From Vibrio mangrovi (lineage in GTDB: Bacteria > Pseudomonadota > Gammaproteobacteria > Enterobacterales > Vibrionaceae): a DNA stretch of 64,000 nucleotides. The notes under the pieces are model-generated. The model had not been told where the DNA came from and did no database searches. It worked only from the letters and a program-made list of their open reading frames with translations. The stretch is from NCBI RefSeq assembly GCF_024346955.1, contig NZ_AP024883.1, positions 496,001-560,000 of the forward strand. Reading direction: 5' to 3'. Of this stretch, positions 37,026 to 46,371 are shown one piece after another (positions within the stretch are counted from its first letter, which is position 1; each line of letters opens with the position of its first letter). The position numbers and the translations under genes are program-made.

Positions 37026-37961
37026 ATGAAAGTCGCTGTTATTGGTGCCGCTGGCGGTATCGGTCAAGCCCTCGCTCTGTTATTGAAAAATCATCTACCT
37101 GCTGGTTCAGATCTTGCGCTTTATGATATTGCGCCTGTAACTCCCGGAGTTGCAAAGGATTTGAGTCATATCCCAACGCCTGTTTCAATCAATGGATATT
37201 CCGGAGAAGATCCAACGCCGGCGCTTGAAGGTGCCGATGTTGTTTTGATCTCTGCGGGTGTTGCACGTAAACCCGGCATGGATCGTTCGGATCTTTTCAA
37301 TGTCAATGCCGGTATTGTGAAGTCTCTTGCCGAGAAAATTGCGGTTGTTTGTCCTGATGCGTGTGTTGGAATTATTACCAATCCTGTTAATACAACGGTT
37401 CCTATTGCTGCCGAAGTCTTGAAAAAGGCGGGAGTCTACAACAAGCGTAAGCTCTTTGGGATTACCACTCTGGATGTGATCCGTTCAGAAACTTTTGTTG
37501 GTGAGCTGAAAGGAAAGAATCCACAGGATGTTGAGGTTCCGGTTATTGGCGGGCATTCTGGTGTAACAATCCTTCCATTGCTGTCTCAGGTGAAAGATGT
37601 TGAGTTTTCTGATGAAGAAGTTGCATCTTTAACATATCGAATTCAGAATGCAGGAACTGAAGTTGTTGAAGCAAAAGCCGGTGGCGGTAGTGCAACACTA
37701 TCGATGGGGCAGGCTGCATGCCGCTTTGGATTGTCTTTAGTCAAAGCACTTCAGGGTGAACCCAATGTTATCGAATGTGCGTACATCGAAAGTGATAACG
37801 GACTTGCACCTTTCTTTGCTCAACCGGTGAAACTAGGAAAAGATGGCGTTGAAGAAGTGCTTAGCTATGGTGAGTTGAGCCAGTTTGAACAAGATGCTCT
37901 GAAAGGCATGCTGGAAACGTTGAATGGTGACATTCAGACCGGAATTGATTTCGTCGCATAA
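37026..37961 (+). CDS. mdh: Malate dehydrogenase
   Basis: NAD-dependent TCA-cycle enzyme interconverting malate and oxaloacetate. The NAD-binding GAAGGIGQALALLLK, the substrate Arg in RKPGMDRSDL and the catalytic His in IGGHSGVTILP are present. 311 residues (E. coli 312). AAGGAG 8 bases before the ATG. Confidence 0.97.
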   Translation: MKVAVIGAAGGIGQALALLLKNHLPAGSDLALYDIAPVTPGVAKDLSHIPTPVSINGYSGEDPTPALEGADVVLISAGVARKPGMDRSDLFNVNAGIVKSLAEKIAVVCPDACVGIITNPVNTTVPIAAEVLKKAGVYNKRKLFGITTLDVIRSETFVGELKGKNPQDVEVPVIGGHSGVTILPLLSQVKDVEFSDEEVASLTYRIQNAGTEVVEAKAGGGSATLSMGQAACRFGLSLVKALQGEPNVIECAYIESDNGLAPFFAQPVKLGKDGVEEVLSYGELSQFEQDALKGMLETLNGDIQTGIDFVA

Positions 37962-37996
37962 ATCTTCATTCGGCATTCAGAATATACCAAATGCAT

Positions 37997-38022
37997 AAAA
38001 GCTGGCTTTTGCCAGCTTTTTT
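37997..38022. terminator. Terminator between mdh and ispB
   Basis: Perfect 10-bp stem AAAAGCTGGC/GCCAGCTTTT with a 4-base loop and extra T. The flanking A and T runs let it serve both convergent genes. Confidence 0.85.
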
Positions 38023-38039
38023 CATTACCGCCGGAGTGT

Positions 38040-39011
38040 TTACTTTGTTCGGTGAACGGCTAAGTGAGCCAGTGAGATCAATGCTTCTTTATACTCACTA
38101 TCGGGAATAATATTCAGTGCCAGAATCGCTTTGTCGGCTTCTTTCTGAGCTTTTTGCTGTGTATAGTCCAGAGAGCCTGTTTGCTCTAAAATCTGGAGTA
38201 TTGTTTCCAAATGATCCATGCCGTTGGATTTTTCAATCGCATCCCGAATGATCTGCGCTTGCTGCGGTGTGCCTGTCTGCATAGCGTGGAGTAACGGAAG
38301 CGTCGGTTTTCCTTCGGCAAGATCATCGCCGACATTTTTCCCCATTTCGTCACCGTCGGATGTGTAATCCATCAAATCGTCAATCAACTGAAATGCGGTT
38401 CCCAGATAACGCCCGTAATCTTGCAGTGCTTGCTCCGTTTCAGAGTCAGCTTCACTGAGTATTGCGCCAACCTGGGTTGCGGCTTCAAATAGCCGGGCGG
38501 TTTTTGAGTAGATCACCTGCATGTAATTGTCTTCGGTGATATCCGGATCATTGCAGTTGATCAACTGCTGGACTTCTCCTTCAGCGATTACGTTGACGGC
38601 GTGACTCATGAGTTCCAGAACACGCAGTGAACCGAGTTGAGTCATCATTTGAAATGATCGAGTGTAGATATAGTCGCCGACCAGCACACTGGCAGCATTG
38701 CCAAAAGCTGCATTTGCGGTTGCTTTACCACGTCTCATATCGGATTCATCAACGACATCGTCATGAAGCAATGTTGCCGTATGTATAAACTCAATGAAAG
38801 CTGCGGCTTTCGTATGTGCATCTCCTTGGTAGCCCAGAGCTCGGGCAGCAAGGACAGCTAACAGAGGGCGAAGTCGTTTGCCGCCACTACTAATAAGATA
38901 GAAGCCAAGTTGGTTGATCAATGAGACGTCAGAGTTGAGCTGGGCAAGAATCGTTTCATTGACTTTTGCCATGTCGTCGGCAGTGAGTGCTTGGATAGTT
39001 TTAAAATCCAT
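38040..39011 (-). CDS. ispB: Octaprenyl diphosphate synthase
   Basis: Trans-prenyltransferase making the ubiquinone/menaquinone side chain. The two Asp-rich motifs LLHDDVVDESDMRRG and QLIDDLMDYTSD are intact, as is GGKRLRPLL. 323 residues as in E. coli. Divergent from rplU, the usual order. Confidence 0.95.
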   Translation of the reverse strand: MDFKTIQALTADDMAKVNETILAQLNSDVSLINQLGFYLISSGGKRLRPLLAVLAARALGYQGDAHTKAAAFIEFIHTATLLHDDVVDESDMRRGKATANAAFGNAASVLVGDYIYTRSFQMMTQLGSLRVLELMSHAVNVIAEGEVQQLINCNDPDITEDNYMQVIYSKTARLFEAATQVGAILSEADSETEQALQDYGRYLGTAFQLIDDLMDYTSDGDEMGKNVGDDLAEGKPTLPLLHAMQTGTPQQAQIIRDAIEKSNGMDHLETILQILEQTGSLDYTQQKAQKEADKAILALNIIPDSEYKEALISLAHLAVHRTK

Positions 39012-39168
39012 TGTAAATCCGGCTGAAGTTCAATTTTTGTCAGGAAATAATATTCTTTGAATCAGGTCATAATACACTAAAAGGCAGGGATGAATACATG
39101 CTATAATGCCGAGCTTCGGACACTTTTGTCCTGTGATTTGTTTTTCACCAATTTTTTAAAAATAGAGC

Positions 39169-39197
39169 TTGTTTTAAAAACATCATTCGCGTAGAAT
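39169..39197 (+). promoter_or_regulatory. rplU-rpmA promoter
   Basis: TTGTTT and TAGAAT are separated by 17 bp and followed by the GC-rich CTGCGCCC, typical of growth-rate-controlled promoters. The start would lie near 39204, giving a leader of ~78 bases. Confidence 0.7.
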
Positions 39198-39281
39198 CTG
39201 CGCCCTATTGATGATTAGTTTAGCGCACACCCAAAATTACTCAAACAGTAGTGTGGCTGTGCGGAAAGAGCGGAGTAAAAT

Positions 39282-39593
39282 ATGTACGCTGTTTTCCAAT
39301 CTGGTGGTAAACAACACCGTGTAAGCGAAGGTCAAACGCTTCGTTTAGAGAAATTAGACGTTGAAACTGGTGCAACAGTTGAATTTGATAAAGTTCTTCT
39401 GGTTGCTAATGGCGAAGAAATTACAGTTGGTGCACCACTTGTTGAAGGTGGTAAAGTGACTGCAGAAGTTGTACAACACGGTCGTGGCGATAAAGTGAAA
39501 ATCGTTAAGTTCCGTCGTCGTAAGCATTCTCGCAAGCAGCAAGGTCACCGTCAGTGGTTCACTGAAGTGAAGATCACTGCAATCAACGCTTAA
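39282..39593 (+). CDS. rplU: 50S ribosomal protein L21
   Basis: 103-residue L21 that binds 23S rRNA with L20. The start MYAVFQSGGKQHRV and the basic FRRRKHSRKQQGHRQ block are diagnostic. First gene of rplU-rpmA. Confidence 0.97.
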   Translation: MYAVFQSGGKQHRVSEGQTLRLEKLDVETGATVEFDKVLLVANGEEITVGAPLVEGGKVTAEVVQHGRGDKVKIVKFRRRKHSRKQQGHRQWFTEVKITAINA

Positions 39594-39609
39594 GTAGGAG
39601 AGTTTAACA

Positions 39610-39867
39610 ATGGCACACAAAAAAGCTGGTGGTTCGACTCGTAACGGCCGCGATTCAGAAAGTAAACGTCTTGGTGTAAAACGTTTTGGTGGTGAATCTG
39701 TATTGGCAGGTAACATCATCGTTCGCCAACGTGGAACAAAATTCCATGCGGGAACTAACGTAGGTATCGGTAAAGACCATACTCTTTTTGCTTTGTCTGA
39801 CGGTAAAGTGAAATTCGAAGTAAAAGGTCCTAAGAACCGCAAGTTCGTTAGTATCGAAGCTGAATAA
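39610..39867 (+). CDS. rpmA: 50S ribosomal protein L27
   Basis: 85-residue L27, whose N-terminus (MAHKKAGGSTRNGRDS) reaches the peptidyl transferase centre. Starts 16 bases after rplU with AGGAG upstream. Confidence 0.97.
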   Translation: MAHKKAGGSTRNGRDSESKRLGVKRFGGESVLAGNIIVRQRGTKFHAGTNVGIGKDHTLFALSDGKVKFEVKGPKNRKFVSIEAE

Positions 39868-39888
39868 TTTTAGTTTCCTGATGAATTT

Positions 39889-39917
39889 AAAAGCCCTGCC
39901 GTATGGTGGGGTTTTTT
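39889..39917 (+). terminator. Terminator after rpmA
   Basis: Imperfect stem AAGCCCTGCC/GGTGGGGTTT with a 4-base loop, followed by a T-run. Confidence 0.65.
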
Positions 39918-40162
39918 GTTTATTTAAAATTAGTAAGTCGTTTTCATGGTTGTAAACTCAGGTTGTTGGAGATCTTATGAGATTTCACAGTCTGGCCTTG
40001 AAGTAGCGACTTAGAATTAATCCCGGTTGTCAGGTGTGTTCCAGACCTTGATCCGGATAAGATCTTCTTAAGATGCCGTGAATGGTTTAGCCGGAGTTCT
40101 GCTAAAGTTTATAGCATCAATACATGAGATGATGTTGCAACGCAAATGATGCGGAGTGAAAG

Positions 40163-41338
40163 ATGAAATTCGTTGATGAAGCTGTCGTAAAGATTCAGGC
40201 GGGTGATGGCGGAAACGGTATTGTCAGTTTCTGGCGTGAAAAATTCGTCACGAAAGGCGGGCCAGACGGTGGTGACGGTGGTGACGGCGGCGATATTTAT
40301 ATTCTCGCTGATGAAAACCTGAATACACTGATCGACTATCGTTTTCAGCGCTTCTATGAAGCTGAGCGTGGAGAAAATGGCCGGGGAGGTAACTGTACAG
40401 GAAAACGGGGGAAAGATAAGATCCTTCGTGTACCCGTCGGGACTCGTGCAGTTGATATCCACACCAATGAAGTTGTTGGTGAAGTGACCGAACACGGTAA
40501 GAAGCTGATGGTTGCCAAAGGCGGCTGGCATGGGTTGGGAAATACCCGTTTCAAGTCTTCTGTCAACCGGGCGCCAAGACAGAAAACGTTAGGGACCAAA
40601 GGGGAAGTTCGTGAAATCCGCTTAGAACTGCTTCTGCTGGCCGATGTCGGCATGTTGGGGTTACCTAATGCAGGAAAATCAACATTTATCCGGGCTGTCT
40701 CTGCGGCAAAACCGAAGGTGGCTGATTATCCGTTTACAACACTTGTTCCCAGTCTTGGTGTCGTCAGTGTTGTCCCTGAGAAAAGCTTTGTGGTTGCCGA
40801 TATTCCCGGATTGATCGAAGGTGCCGCAGATGGTGCTGGTTTGGGAATTCGTTTTCTGAAACACCTTGAGCGGTGCCGCGTGCTGTTACATATGATCGAT
40901 TTATTACCGGTTGATCAAAGTGATCCGGCTGAAAATGCCAGAATCATTGTGGATGAACTGAATCAGTATAATGACAAATTATCGCATAAGCCGCGCTGGC
41001 TGGTGTTTAATAAAGTCGACTTACTCCTCGAAGAAGAAGCAGAAGAGATCATTCAGTCAGTACTGGATGAGCTTGATTGGGATGGTGAATACTTCAAAAT
41101 CTCAGCAATCAATAAACAGGGCACTCGAGAGCTGTGTATGAAGCTTGCTGACTTCATGGAATCATTACCTAAAGAGACTCCGGAGTTGTCTGAAGAAGAA
41201 AAAGTTGAGTTTATGTGGGATGATTATCATCAGACAGCAATGAGTGGTTCTAACGTGATCACTGAAGACTGGGATGACGACTGGGACGATGATGATGACG
41301 ATAACGACGATGGTCATGTTATTTATGTCCGGGAGTAA
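40163..41338 (+). CDS. obgE: GTPase ObgE/CgtA
   Basis: Ribosome-associated GTPase acting in 50S assembly and ppGpp response. A Gly-rich Obg domain (to ~158) precedes the G domain with P-loop GLPNAGKST, G3 DIPGLIEGA and G4 NKVD. The C-terminus is a long Asp run, as in vibrio CgtA. 391 residues (E. coli 390). It has its own gap of ~295 bases after rpmA, in which I see only the rpmA terminator. Confidence 0.96.
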   Translation: MKFVDEAVVKIQAGDGGNGIVSFWREKFVTKGGPDGGDGGDGGDIYILADENLNTLIDYRFQRFYEAERGENGRGGNCTGKRGKDKILRVPVGTRAVDIHTNEVVGEVTEHGKKLMVAKGGWHGLGNTRFKSSVNRAPRQKTLGTKGEVREIRLELLLLADVGMLGLPNAGKSTFIRAVSAAKPKVADYPFTTLVPSLGVVSVVPEKSFVVADIPGLIEGAADGAGLGIRFLKHLERCRVLLHMIDLLPVDQSDPAENARIIVDELNQYNDKLSHKPRWLVFNKVDLLLEEEAEEIIQSVLDELDWDGEYFKISAINKQGTRELCMKLADFMESLPKETPELSEEEKVEFMWDDYHQTAMSGSNVITEDWDDDWDDDDDDNDDGHVIYVRE

Positions 41339-41357
41339 CCAATCTATTTAATTTTTT

Positions 41358-41387
41358 AAGCCGCGATTTTTATTGCGGTTTTTTTTG
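41358..41387 (+). terminator. Terminator after obgE
   Basis: Short GC stem (AAGCCGC/GCGGTT) with an AT-rich loop and a run of eight or more T. Confidence 0.7.
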
Positions 41388-41472
41388 TCTAAATCATTTT
41401 TCAGCGTATGATTTTCAGGCAAACTTTGTTTTTCATGTCGTTTATGAATGGATTAGGGTTGGGAATGGAATC

Positions 41473-42234
41473 ATGACATCTAAGCAGAGATTGGTATCAC
41501 GCCTGATAGCACAGGCCGGACAAATGCTGTTGGCACATGGTGCAGAGAGTACTTTGGTTGCTGATATTATGAGACGAATGGGGATTGCCAGTGGGATGGA
41601 TGAAGTCGAAGTCGCTCTCACGGCTAATTCTCTGGTGGTTACAACTGTCCATGATGCCCACTGTATTACGACTGCACGTCGTTGCCAGGATCGTGGAATT
41701 AACATGAAGGCGGTGACTCAGATTCAGCGAGTCTGCATCATGATGGAAAAAGGAATTGTTGATCATCAGATTGCCCAGCAGAAGCTGAATCAAATTACAC
41801 CGGAGCGGTACAATCGTTGGCTGGTGTTGGTGATGATTGGCTTTTCCTGTGCTTCATTCAGTCGCTTAGCCGGAGGAGACTGGATTATCTTTGCTGCAAC
41901 CTTTGTTGCCTCTTCTGTCGGGATGTTTGTCAGACAGGAGATTGCCCAAAGACATTTTAATCCACTGCTTAATTTTGCCGCGACAGCATTTGTGACTTCT
42001 CTGATTTCAGCTCAGGCGGTGAGCTATCATTGGGGGAATAACCCGACTCTGGTTATGGCTTGCTCTGTCTTAATGCTTGTCCCTGGATTCCCTTTGATCA
42101 ATTCAGTCGCAGATATGCTTAAAGGTTATGCGAATACAGGAATAGCCCGGTTCATGATTGCTTCTCTTCTGACACTTTCAACCTGTCTGGGAATTATTGC
42201 GGCGATGTTTGTTACTGGTGTATCGGGGTGGTAA
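41473..42234 (+). CDS. yjjP: YjjP-type exporter subunit
   Basis: ThrE/YjjP-family protein, 253 residues: an N-terminal cytoplasmic domain (AQMLLAHGAESTLV) and about five membrane helices from ~115. In E. coli, YjjP and YjjB together export succinate. It overlaps the yjjB start, so the two form one two-gene unit. Confidence 0.85.
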   Translation: MTSKQRLVSRLIAQAGQMLLAHGAESTLVADIMRRMGIASGMDEVEVALTANSLVVTTVHDAHCITTARRCQDRGINMKAVTQIQRVCIMMEKGIVDHQIAQQKLNQITPERYNRWLVLVMIGFSCASFSRLAGGDWIIFAATFVASSVGMFVRQEIAQRHFNPLLNFAATAFVTSLISAQAVSYHWGNNPTLVMACSVLMLVPGFPLINSVADMLKGYANTGIARFMIASLLTLSTCLGIIAAMFVTGVSGW

Positions 42235-42719
42235 TGATGAGTACAGATATGATCGTGAATTTACTGTTGGGACTGCTGAATGACATGTTTTTTGCGTCGA
42301 TCCCTGCAGTTGGGTTTGCCTTGGTTTTCAATGTGCCTGCTCCGGCATTAAAATATTGTGCTCTGGGCGGAGCCATTGGTCACGGATGCCGTTTCCTTTT
42401 GATGAAATACGGTATGCCGATTGAGTGGGGAACATTTTTTGCTGCAACGCTGGTCGGTATGATCGGTGTACATTGGTCTCACCGCTTTCTTGCTCATCCT
42501 AAGGTATTTACTGTTGCCGCACTGATTCCGATGGTTCCTGGTGTATTTACTTACCGGGCAATGATTGCGATGGTCGAAATTAACCATCTTGGTTTTACTC
42601 CGGAACTCTTTACGGTCTTAATGGAAAACTTCCTGAAAGCAATGTTTATTATTGCGGGTCTGGCTGTCGGTCTGGCTGTACCCGGATTATTGTTTTATCG
42701 GAGAAAGCCGGTTGTTTAA
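42234..42719 (+). CDS. yjjB: YjjB-type exporter subunit
   Basis: Membrane partner of YjjP, about 161 residues with four or five hydrophobic helices and the conserved FALVFNVPAPAL and IPMVPGVFTYRAM blocks. The start is taken at the ATG overlapping the yjjP stop (TAATG); a GTG 6 bases upstream is possible. Confidence 0.85.
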   Translation: MMSTDMIVNLLLGLLNDMFFASIPAVGFALVFNVPAPALKYCALGGAIGHGCRFLLMKYGMPIEWGTFFAATLVGMIGVHWSHRFLAHPKVFTVAALIPMVPGVFTYRAMIAMVEINHLGFTPELFTVLMENFLKAMFIIAGLAVGLAVPGLLFYRRKPVV

Positions 42720-42784
42720 GATTGCCACGTGCTGTAATCCCGATAGAATAACGCTTTATTTTCTATTTCGGTGGGCGGAATTTT

Positions 42785-43273
42785 ATGGTTATTAGTATGA
42801 TAGCGGCAATGGCCAGTAACCGTGTGATTGGTAAAGAAAATCAGATGCCCTGGCATTTGCCTGCTGATTTTGCCTGGTTTAAACGTTGTACGTTGGGAAA
42901 ACCCATTATTATGGGAAGAAAAACGTTTGAGTCGATTGGCCGGGCACTTCCCGGACGACAGAACATCGTGATTACCCGCAATCATGACTTTCATGCAGAA
43001 GGGGTTGATCTTGCCGACTCTTTTGAAAGCGCTCTGACATTGGCTGCTCAGGCTGAAGAAGTCATGGTGATAGGTGGAGGAAGTATTTACCATACTTGTT
43101 TACCAATGGCATCGAGGCTGTATCTGACATATATTCAGGCTGAGATTGACGGAGACACCCAGTTTCCTGAGATTGGCCCGGATTGGAATGAAACATACCG
43201 TGAAGAGTATGTTCAGGATTCAAAGAATGCCTATGACATGTCATTTGTCATACTAGAGAAAAATAACGGCTGA
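42785..43273 (+). CDS. folA: Dihydrofolate reductase
   Basis: NADPH-dependent enzyme making tetrahydrofolate. Active-site WHLPADFAWFK with the catalytic Asp, the cofactor block GRKTFESIGRALPGR and VIGGGSIY are present. 162 residues, chromosomal FolA size. Convergent with apaH. Confidence 0.96.
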   Translation: MVISMIAAMASNRVIGKENQMPWHLPADFAWFKRCTLGKPIIMGRKTFESIGRALPGRQNIVITRNHDFHAEGVDLADSFESALTLAAQAEEVMVIGGGSIYHTCLPMASRLYLTYIQAEIDGDTQFPEIGPDWNETYREEYVQDSKNAYDMSFVILEKNNG

Positions 43274-43294
43274 TTTTATACCGGAATCAGGCGG

Positions 43295-44116
43295 TTACCC
43301 GACCTGAATTCCGGACATTGCCGGTTGGCGAAAGAGTTGCTGATCTTCCCATCGGATCATTGTTAATGTGCCACCCCAGACGCAACCGGTGTCCAGCCCA
43401 ATCACGTCTTTTCTGACGCAACCTTCCAGAGCTGCCCAGTGACCGAAAATGATCCGCTTTTCTATTGGTGAGCGTCTTGGTAGATCAAACCAGGGGATCA
43501 ATTGATGTGAATTGACCTCTGATGGTGGCAGTTTACAATCCATATCCAGAGCACCATCCGGCGTACAGAAACGCATGCGGGTAAATGCATTGATAATATA
43601 ACGATAACGTTCCAGCCCTTTGAGTGAGTTATGCCACTGATTTGGCATATTCGAATACATGTTTTCGATGAGCCAGGGCCATTGGTCACTTTGGAGAATG
43701 GATTCTACTTCCTGAGCTGCCTGACGGGCAGTCGGAAGATCCCAATGAGGGGAAATGCCTGCATGACACAGTACAAAATCCTGATGTTCCAGTAGAAGTG
43801 GCTGAAATCTCAGCCATTCGATTAGTTCACCTCTGTCAGGAGCCTGGAATATCGATGCTGTGCGATCTTTCTTTTTGAGTGGATGAACACCGAGTTCTAT
43901 GGATAGCAGGTGGAGATCATGATTACCCAGTACAGTTTTTGCTGAGTTCCCTAATGACTTGATATATCGCAGGGTCTCGAGAGATTTTGGCCCTCTGGCA
44001 ACCAGATCGCCGGCGATCCAGAGTTGATCGTGCCTGGGAGAGAAGTCAACTTTGGCAAGAAGGGATTCCAGTTCATCCAGACATCCCTGAAGATCGCCAA
44101 CAATATAATTTGCCAA
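43295..44116 (-). CDS. apaH: Diadenosine tetraphosphatase ApaH
   Basis: Metallophosphatase splitting Ap4A to two ADP; it also removes Np4 caps from RNA. Metal motifs GDLQGC, GDLVARGP and GNHD are intact. 273 residues (E. coli 280). Part of the minus-strand run surA-pdxA-rsmA-apaG-apaH. Confidence 0.95.
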   Translation of the reverse strand: MANYIVGDLQGCLDELESLLAKVDFSPRHDQLWIAGDLVARGPKSLETLRYIKSLGNSAKTVLGNHDLHLLSIELGVHPLKKKDRTASIFQAPDRGELIEWLRFQPLLLEHQDFVLCHAGISPHWDLPTARQAAQEVESILQSDQWPWLIENMYSNMPNQWHNSLKGLERYRYIINAFTRMRFCTPDGALDMDCKLPPSEVNSHQLIPWFDLPRRSPIEKRIIFGHWAALEGCVRKDVIGLDTGCVWGGTLTMIRWEDQQLFRQPAMSGIQVG

Positions 44117-44129
44117 TTCGTTATCCTTC

Positions 44130-44510
44130 TTAATTTAAAAGGTGAGGCACATAGAGACGGAAGGGGTCGATTTCTGCGGTAAACTCTTGTCCTTCGCTGT
44201 CATGCATGATGTATTGCCCCTGCATTACTCCGACGGGTGTTTCAAGAGCAGTTCCACTGGTATAGGTATATTCATCATTTGATTCAATGACCGGCTGTTC
44301 TCCAACGACACCTTCTCCCTCAACAGACATCTGTTTCCCGTTGGCATCGGTGATCAGCCATCTTCGTCCGATAAGTTGAACGGTTTCCTGACTGAGATTT
44401 TTGACAGTAATAACGTAGGCAAAAATATATCGGTCTTGTTCCGGGAGTGACTGTTCAGGGATATATTTGGTATGAACCTGCACTTTTATACACGGTTTAG
44501 ATATATCCAT
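44130..44510 (-). CDS. apaG: ApaG/CorD protein
   Basis: 126-residue FN3-like ApaG-domain protein, linked to magnesium/cobalt resistance with unknown mechanism. The ATG at 44510 has an ideal AGGAGG ribosome site, so the longer upstream frame is not used. 13 bases before apaH. Confidence 0.92.
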   Translation of the reverse strand: MDISKPCIKVQVHTKYIPEQSLPEQDRYIFAYVITVKNLSQETVQLIGRRWLITDANGKQMSVEGEGVVGEQPVIESNDEYTYTSGTALETPVGVMQGQYIMHDSEGQEFTAEIDPFRLYVPHLLN

Positions 44511-44563
44511 ATAACCTCCTTGTTCGGCCGTACCGCGAAGTTTCCTCCGCGGCAGTGAATATG

Positions 44564-45376
44564 CTAACTGTGATTGCTGTCCAGCCAATTGGCCATCGCT
44601 ACAAATTGACTCAGCGACAGATTTTCCGGGCGGCTGGCCGGATTGATGCCTAGTTCTTCTAAAACTGATGCATCGATTAACGATTTATAACAATTCCGTA
44701 CAGTTTTACGGCGTTGGTTAAACCCTTCACGACAGACTCTGTCGAGCCATTTCATATTTTTTGCAGGATAAGGTAATTCTTGATGTGGGACTAGTCGGAC
44801 GACTGCCGAATCAACTTTAGGTGGTGGTACAAATGACTCCGGCGGTACTTCAAGTACCGGAATTACTTTACAATAGTACTGAGCCATTACAGTCAGACGT
44901 CCATAGGCTTTTGTTCCAGGGCCTGCTGCCAGTCGATTTACGACCTCCTTTTGCAGCATGAAATGCATGTCCTGAATTTTGTTCTGGAATTCAAACAGGT
45001 GGAACATCAATGGTGTTGAGATGTTATAAGGAAGATTTCCAAAGATGCGTAATTTGTTCTGAGAATGTACCAGTTGGTTAAAATCAAAACGCAGCGCATC
45101 GGCCTCATAAATCGTTAACTTATCTTTCAGATCTGGATGATTCTTCAGGCGTTCTGCCAGATCCCGATCCAGTTCTATGACACTGAGTTTATCCACTTCT
45201 TTACCGACAGGTTCAGTCAGAGCCCCCAGTCCGGGACCGATTTCGACCAGATTCTGTCCGGGCTTCGGATTGATAGCAGAAACAATACCATCAATGATAT
45301 AGGGATCATTGAGAAAGTTTTGACCGAAGCGTTTTCGGGCTTTGTGCCCTAAGTGGACATCATTTTTCATCATCAT
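44564..45376 (-). CDS. rsmA: 16S rRNA dimethyladenosine transferase RsmA (KsgA)
   Basis: Dimethylates A1518/A1519 of 16S rRNA. SAM motif VEIGPGLGAL and the NLPYNIS active-site motif are clear. 270 residues. The first of three successive ATGs overlaps the pdxA stop (TAATG). Confidence 0.96.
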   Translation of the reverse strand: MMMKNDVHLGHKARKRFGQNFLNDPYIIDGIVSAINPKPGQNLVEIGPGLGALTEPVGKEVDKLSVIELDRDLAERLKNHPDLKDKLTIYEADALRFDFNQLVHSQNKLRIFGNLPYNISTPLMFHLFEFQNKIQDMHFMLQKEVVNRLAAGPGTKAYGRLTVMAQYYCKVIPVLEVPPESFVPPPKVDSAVVRLVPHQELPYPAKNMKWLDRVCREGFNQRRKTVRNCYKSLIDASVLEELGINPASRPENLSLSQFVAMANWLDSNHS

Positions 45377-46371
45377 TAATTACTTTGTTTTTTGTTTACT
45401 AATTCGATGGCTTGTTGCAAAGCCGTTTTTAAACTGCCGGTATCGGCAGTGCCAGTCCCGGCTAGATCTAATGCTGTTCCATGATCAACCGAAGTCCGGA
45501 TAAAAGGAAGTCCCAGAGTTATATTTACCGAACGGCTGAATCCTTTATATTTTAGTACAGGGAGAACCTGATCATGATACATCCCCAAAATGGTATCAGC
45601 CTGTTCGAGGTACTTCTCATGGAATATCGTATCAGCGGGCAGAGGCCCGATCAGTCTCATATTCTCTTCATTTCTCAGCTCATCTAGTGCTGGCGTGATA
45701 GTCTCTATCTCTTCATGTCCCAGACAGCCATCCTCACCAGCATGAGGGTTGAGACCACACACGTAAATATTAGGATCATCAATAGCAAATTTTTCTTTCA
45801 GATCTTTGTGAAGAATCCGGATGATGTGCTGGAGACGATCTTTCGTTACTGCTTTTGATACATAGGCTAGTGGGATATGCGTTGTTACTAACGCAACCCG
45901 GAGGCCTTCTGTTGCCAGCATCATCACCACGAGAGGAGTATTTGATTTTTCCGCAAAAAATTCCGTGTGTCCGCTGAACGCAACTCCTGAACGGTTAATG
46001 ACTCCTTTATGAACCGGGCCGGTCACGACAGCATCAAATTCACCGTTCATACATCCTTCGGTTGCCCGTTCCAGTGTTTGCAGCACATATCGGCCATTCT
46101 TTTCGTCCAGCAGTCCTGCGGTTACTGGTGCTGCCAGAGGTATATGATCTACCACGAGAGAGCCGGATTTTTGTGCCCTTGGTGGTTGTGTCGCATCATA
46201 ATCATAGAGTTCAACATCGATACCCAGTAAGGTTGCCCGTTGTTGTAACAGCTCTTTATCGGCACACACGATGATTTGATGTGACCAGTCTTCCTGTGAA
46301 AGTGCCAGAACCAGATCCGGGCCAATTCCGGCTGGCTCTCCAGCGGTCACTACAATGCGTTTAGTTGTCAT
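45376..46371 (-). CDS. pdxA: 4-hydroxythreonine-4-phosphate dehydrogenase PdxA
   Basis: NAD-dependent enzyme of pyridoxal phosphate synthesis. The N-terminus RIVVTAGEPAGIGPDL, GHTEFFAE and the zinc-binding GLNPHAGEDG are typical. The ATG at 46371, inside the end of surA (11-base overlap), gives the family N-terminus. About 331 residues. Confidence 0.95.
   Translation of the reverse strand: MTTKRIVVTAGEPAGIGPDLVLALSQEDWSHQIIVCADKELLQQRATLLGIDVELYDYDATQPPRAQKSGSLVVDHIPLAAPVTAGLLDEKNGRYVLQTLERATEGCMNGEFDAVVTGPVHKGVINRSGVAFSGHTEFFAEKSNTPLVVMMLATEGLRVALVTTHIPLAYVSKAVTKDRLQHIIRILHKDLKEKFAIDDPNIYVCGLNPHAGEDGCLGHEEIETITPALDELRNEENMRLIGPLPADTIFHEKYLEQADTILGMYHDQVLPVLKYKGFSRSVNITLGLPFIRTSVDHGTALDLAGTGTADTGSLKTALQQAIELVNKKQSN

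Noticed and set aside
39868..40162. Small RNA or riboswitch between rpmA and obgE
   Set aside because: Apart from the rpmA terminator I found no structured or recognisable element.
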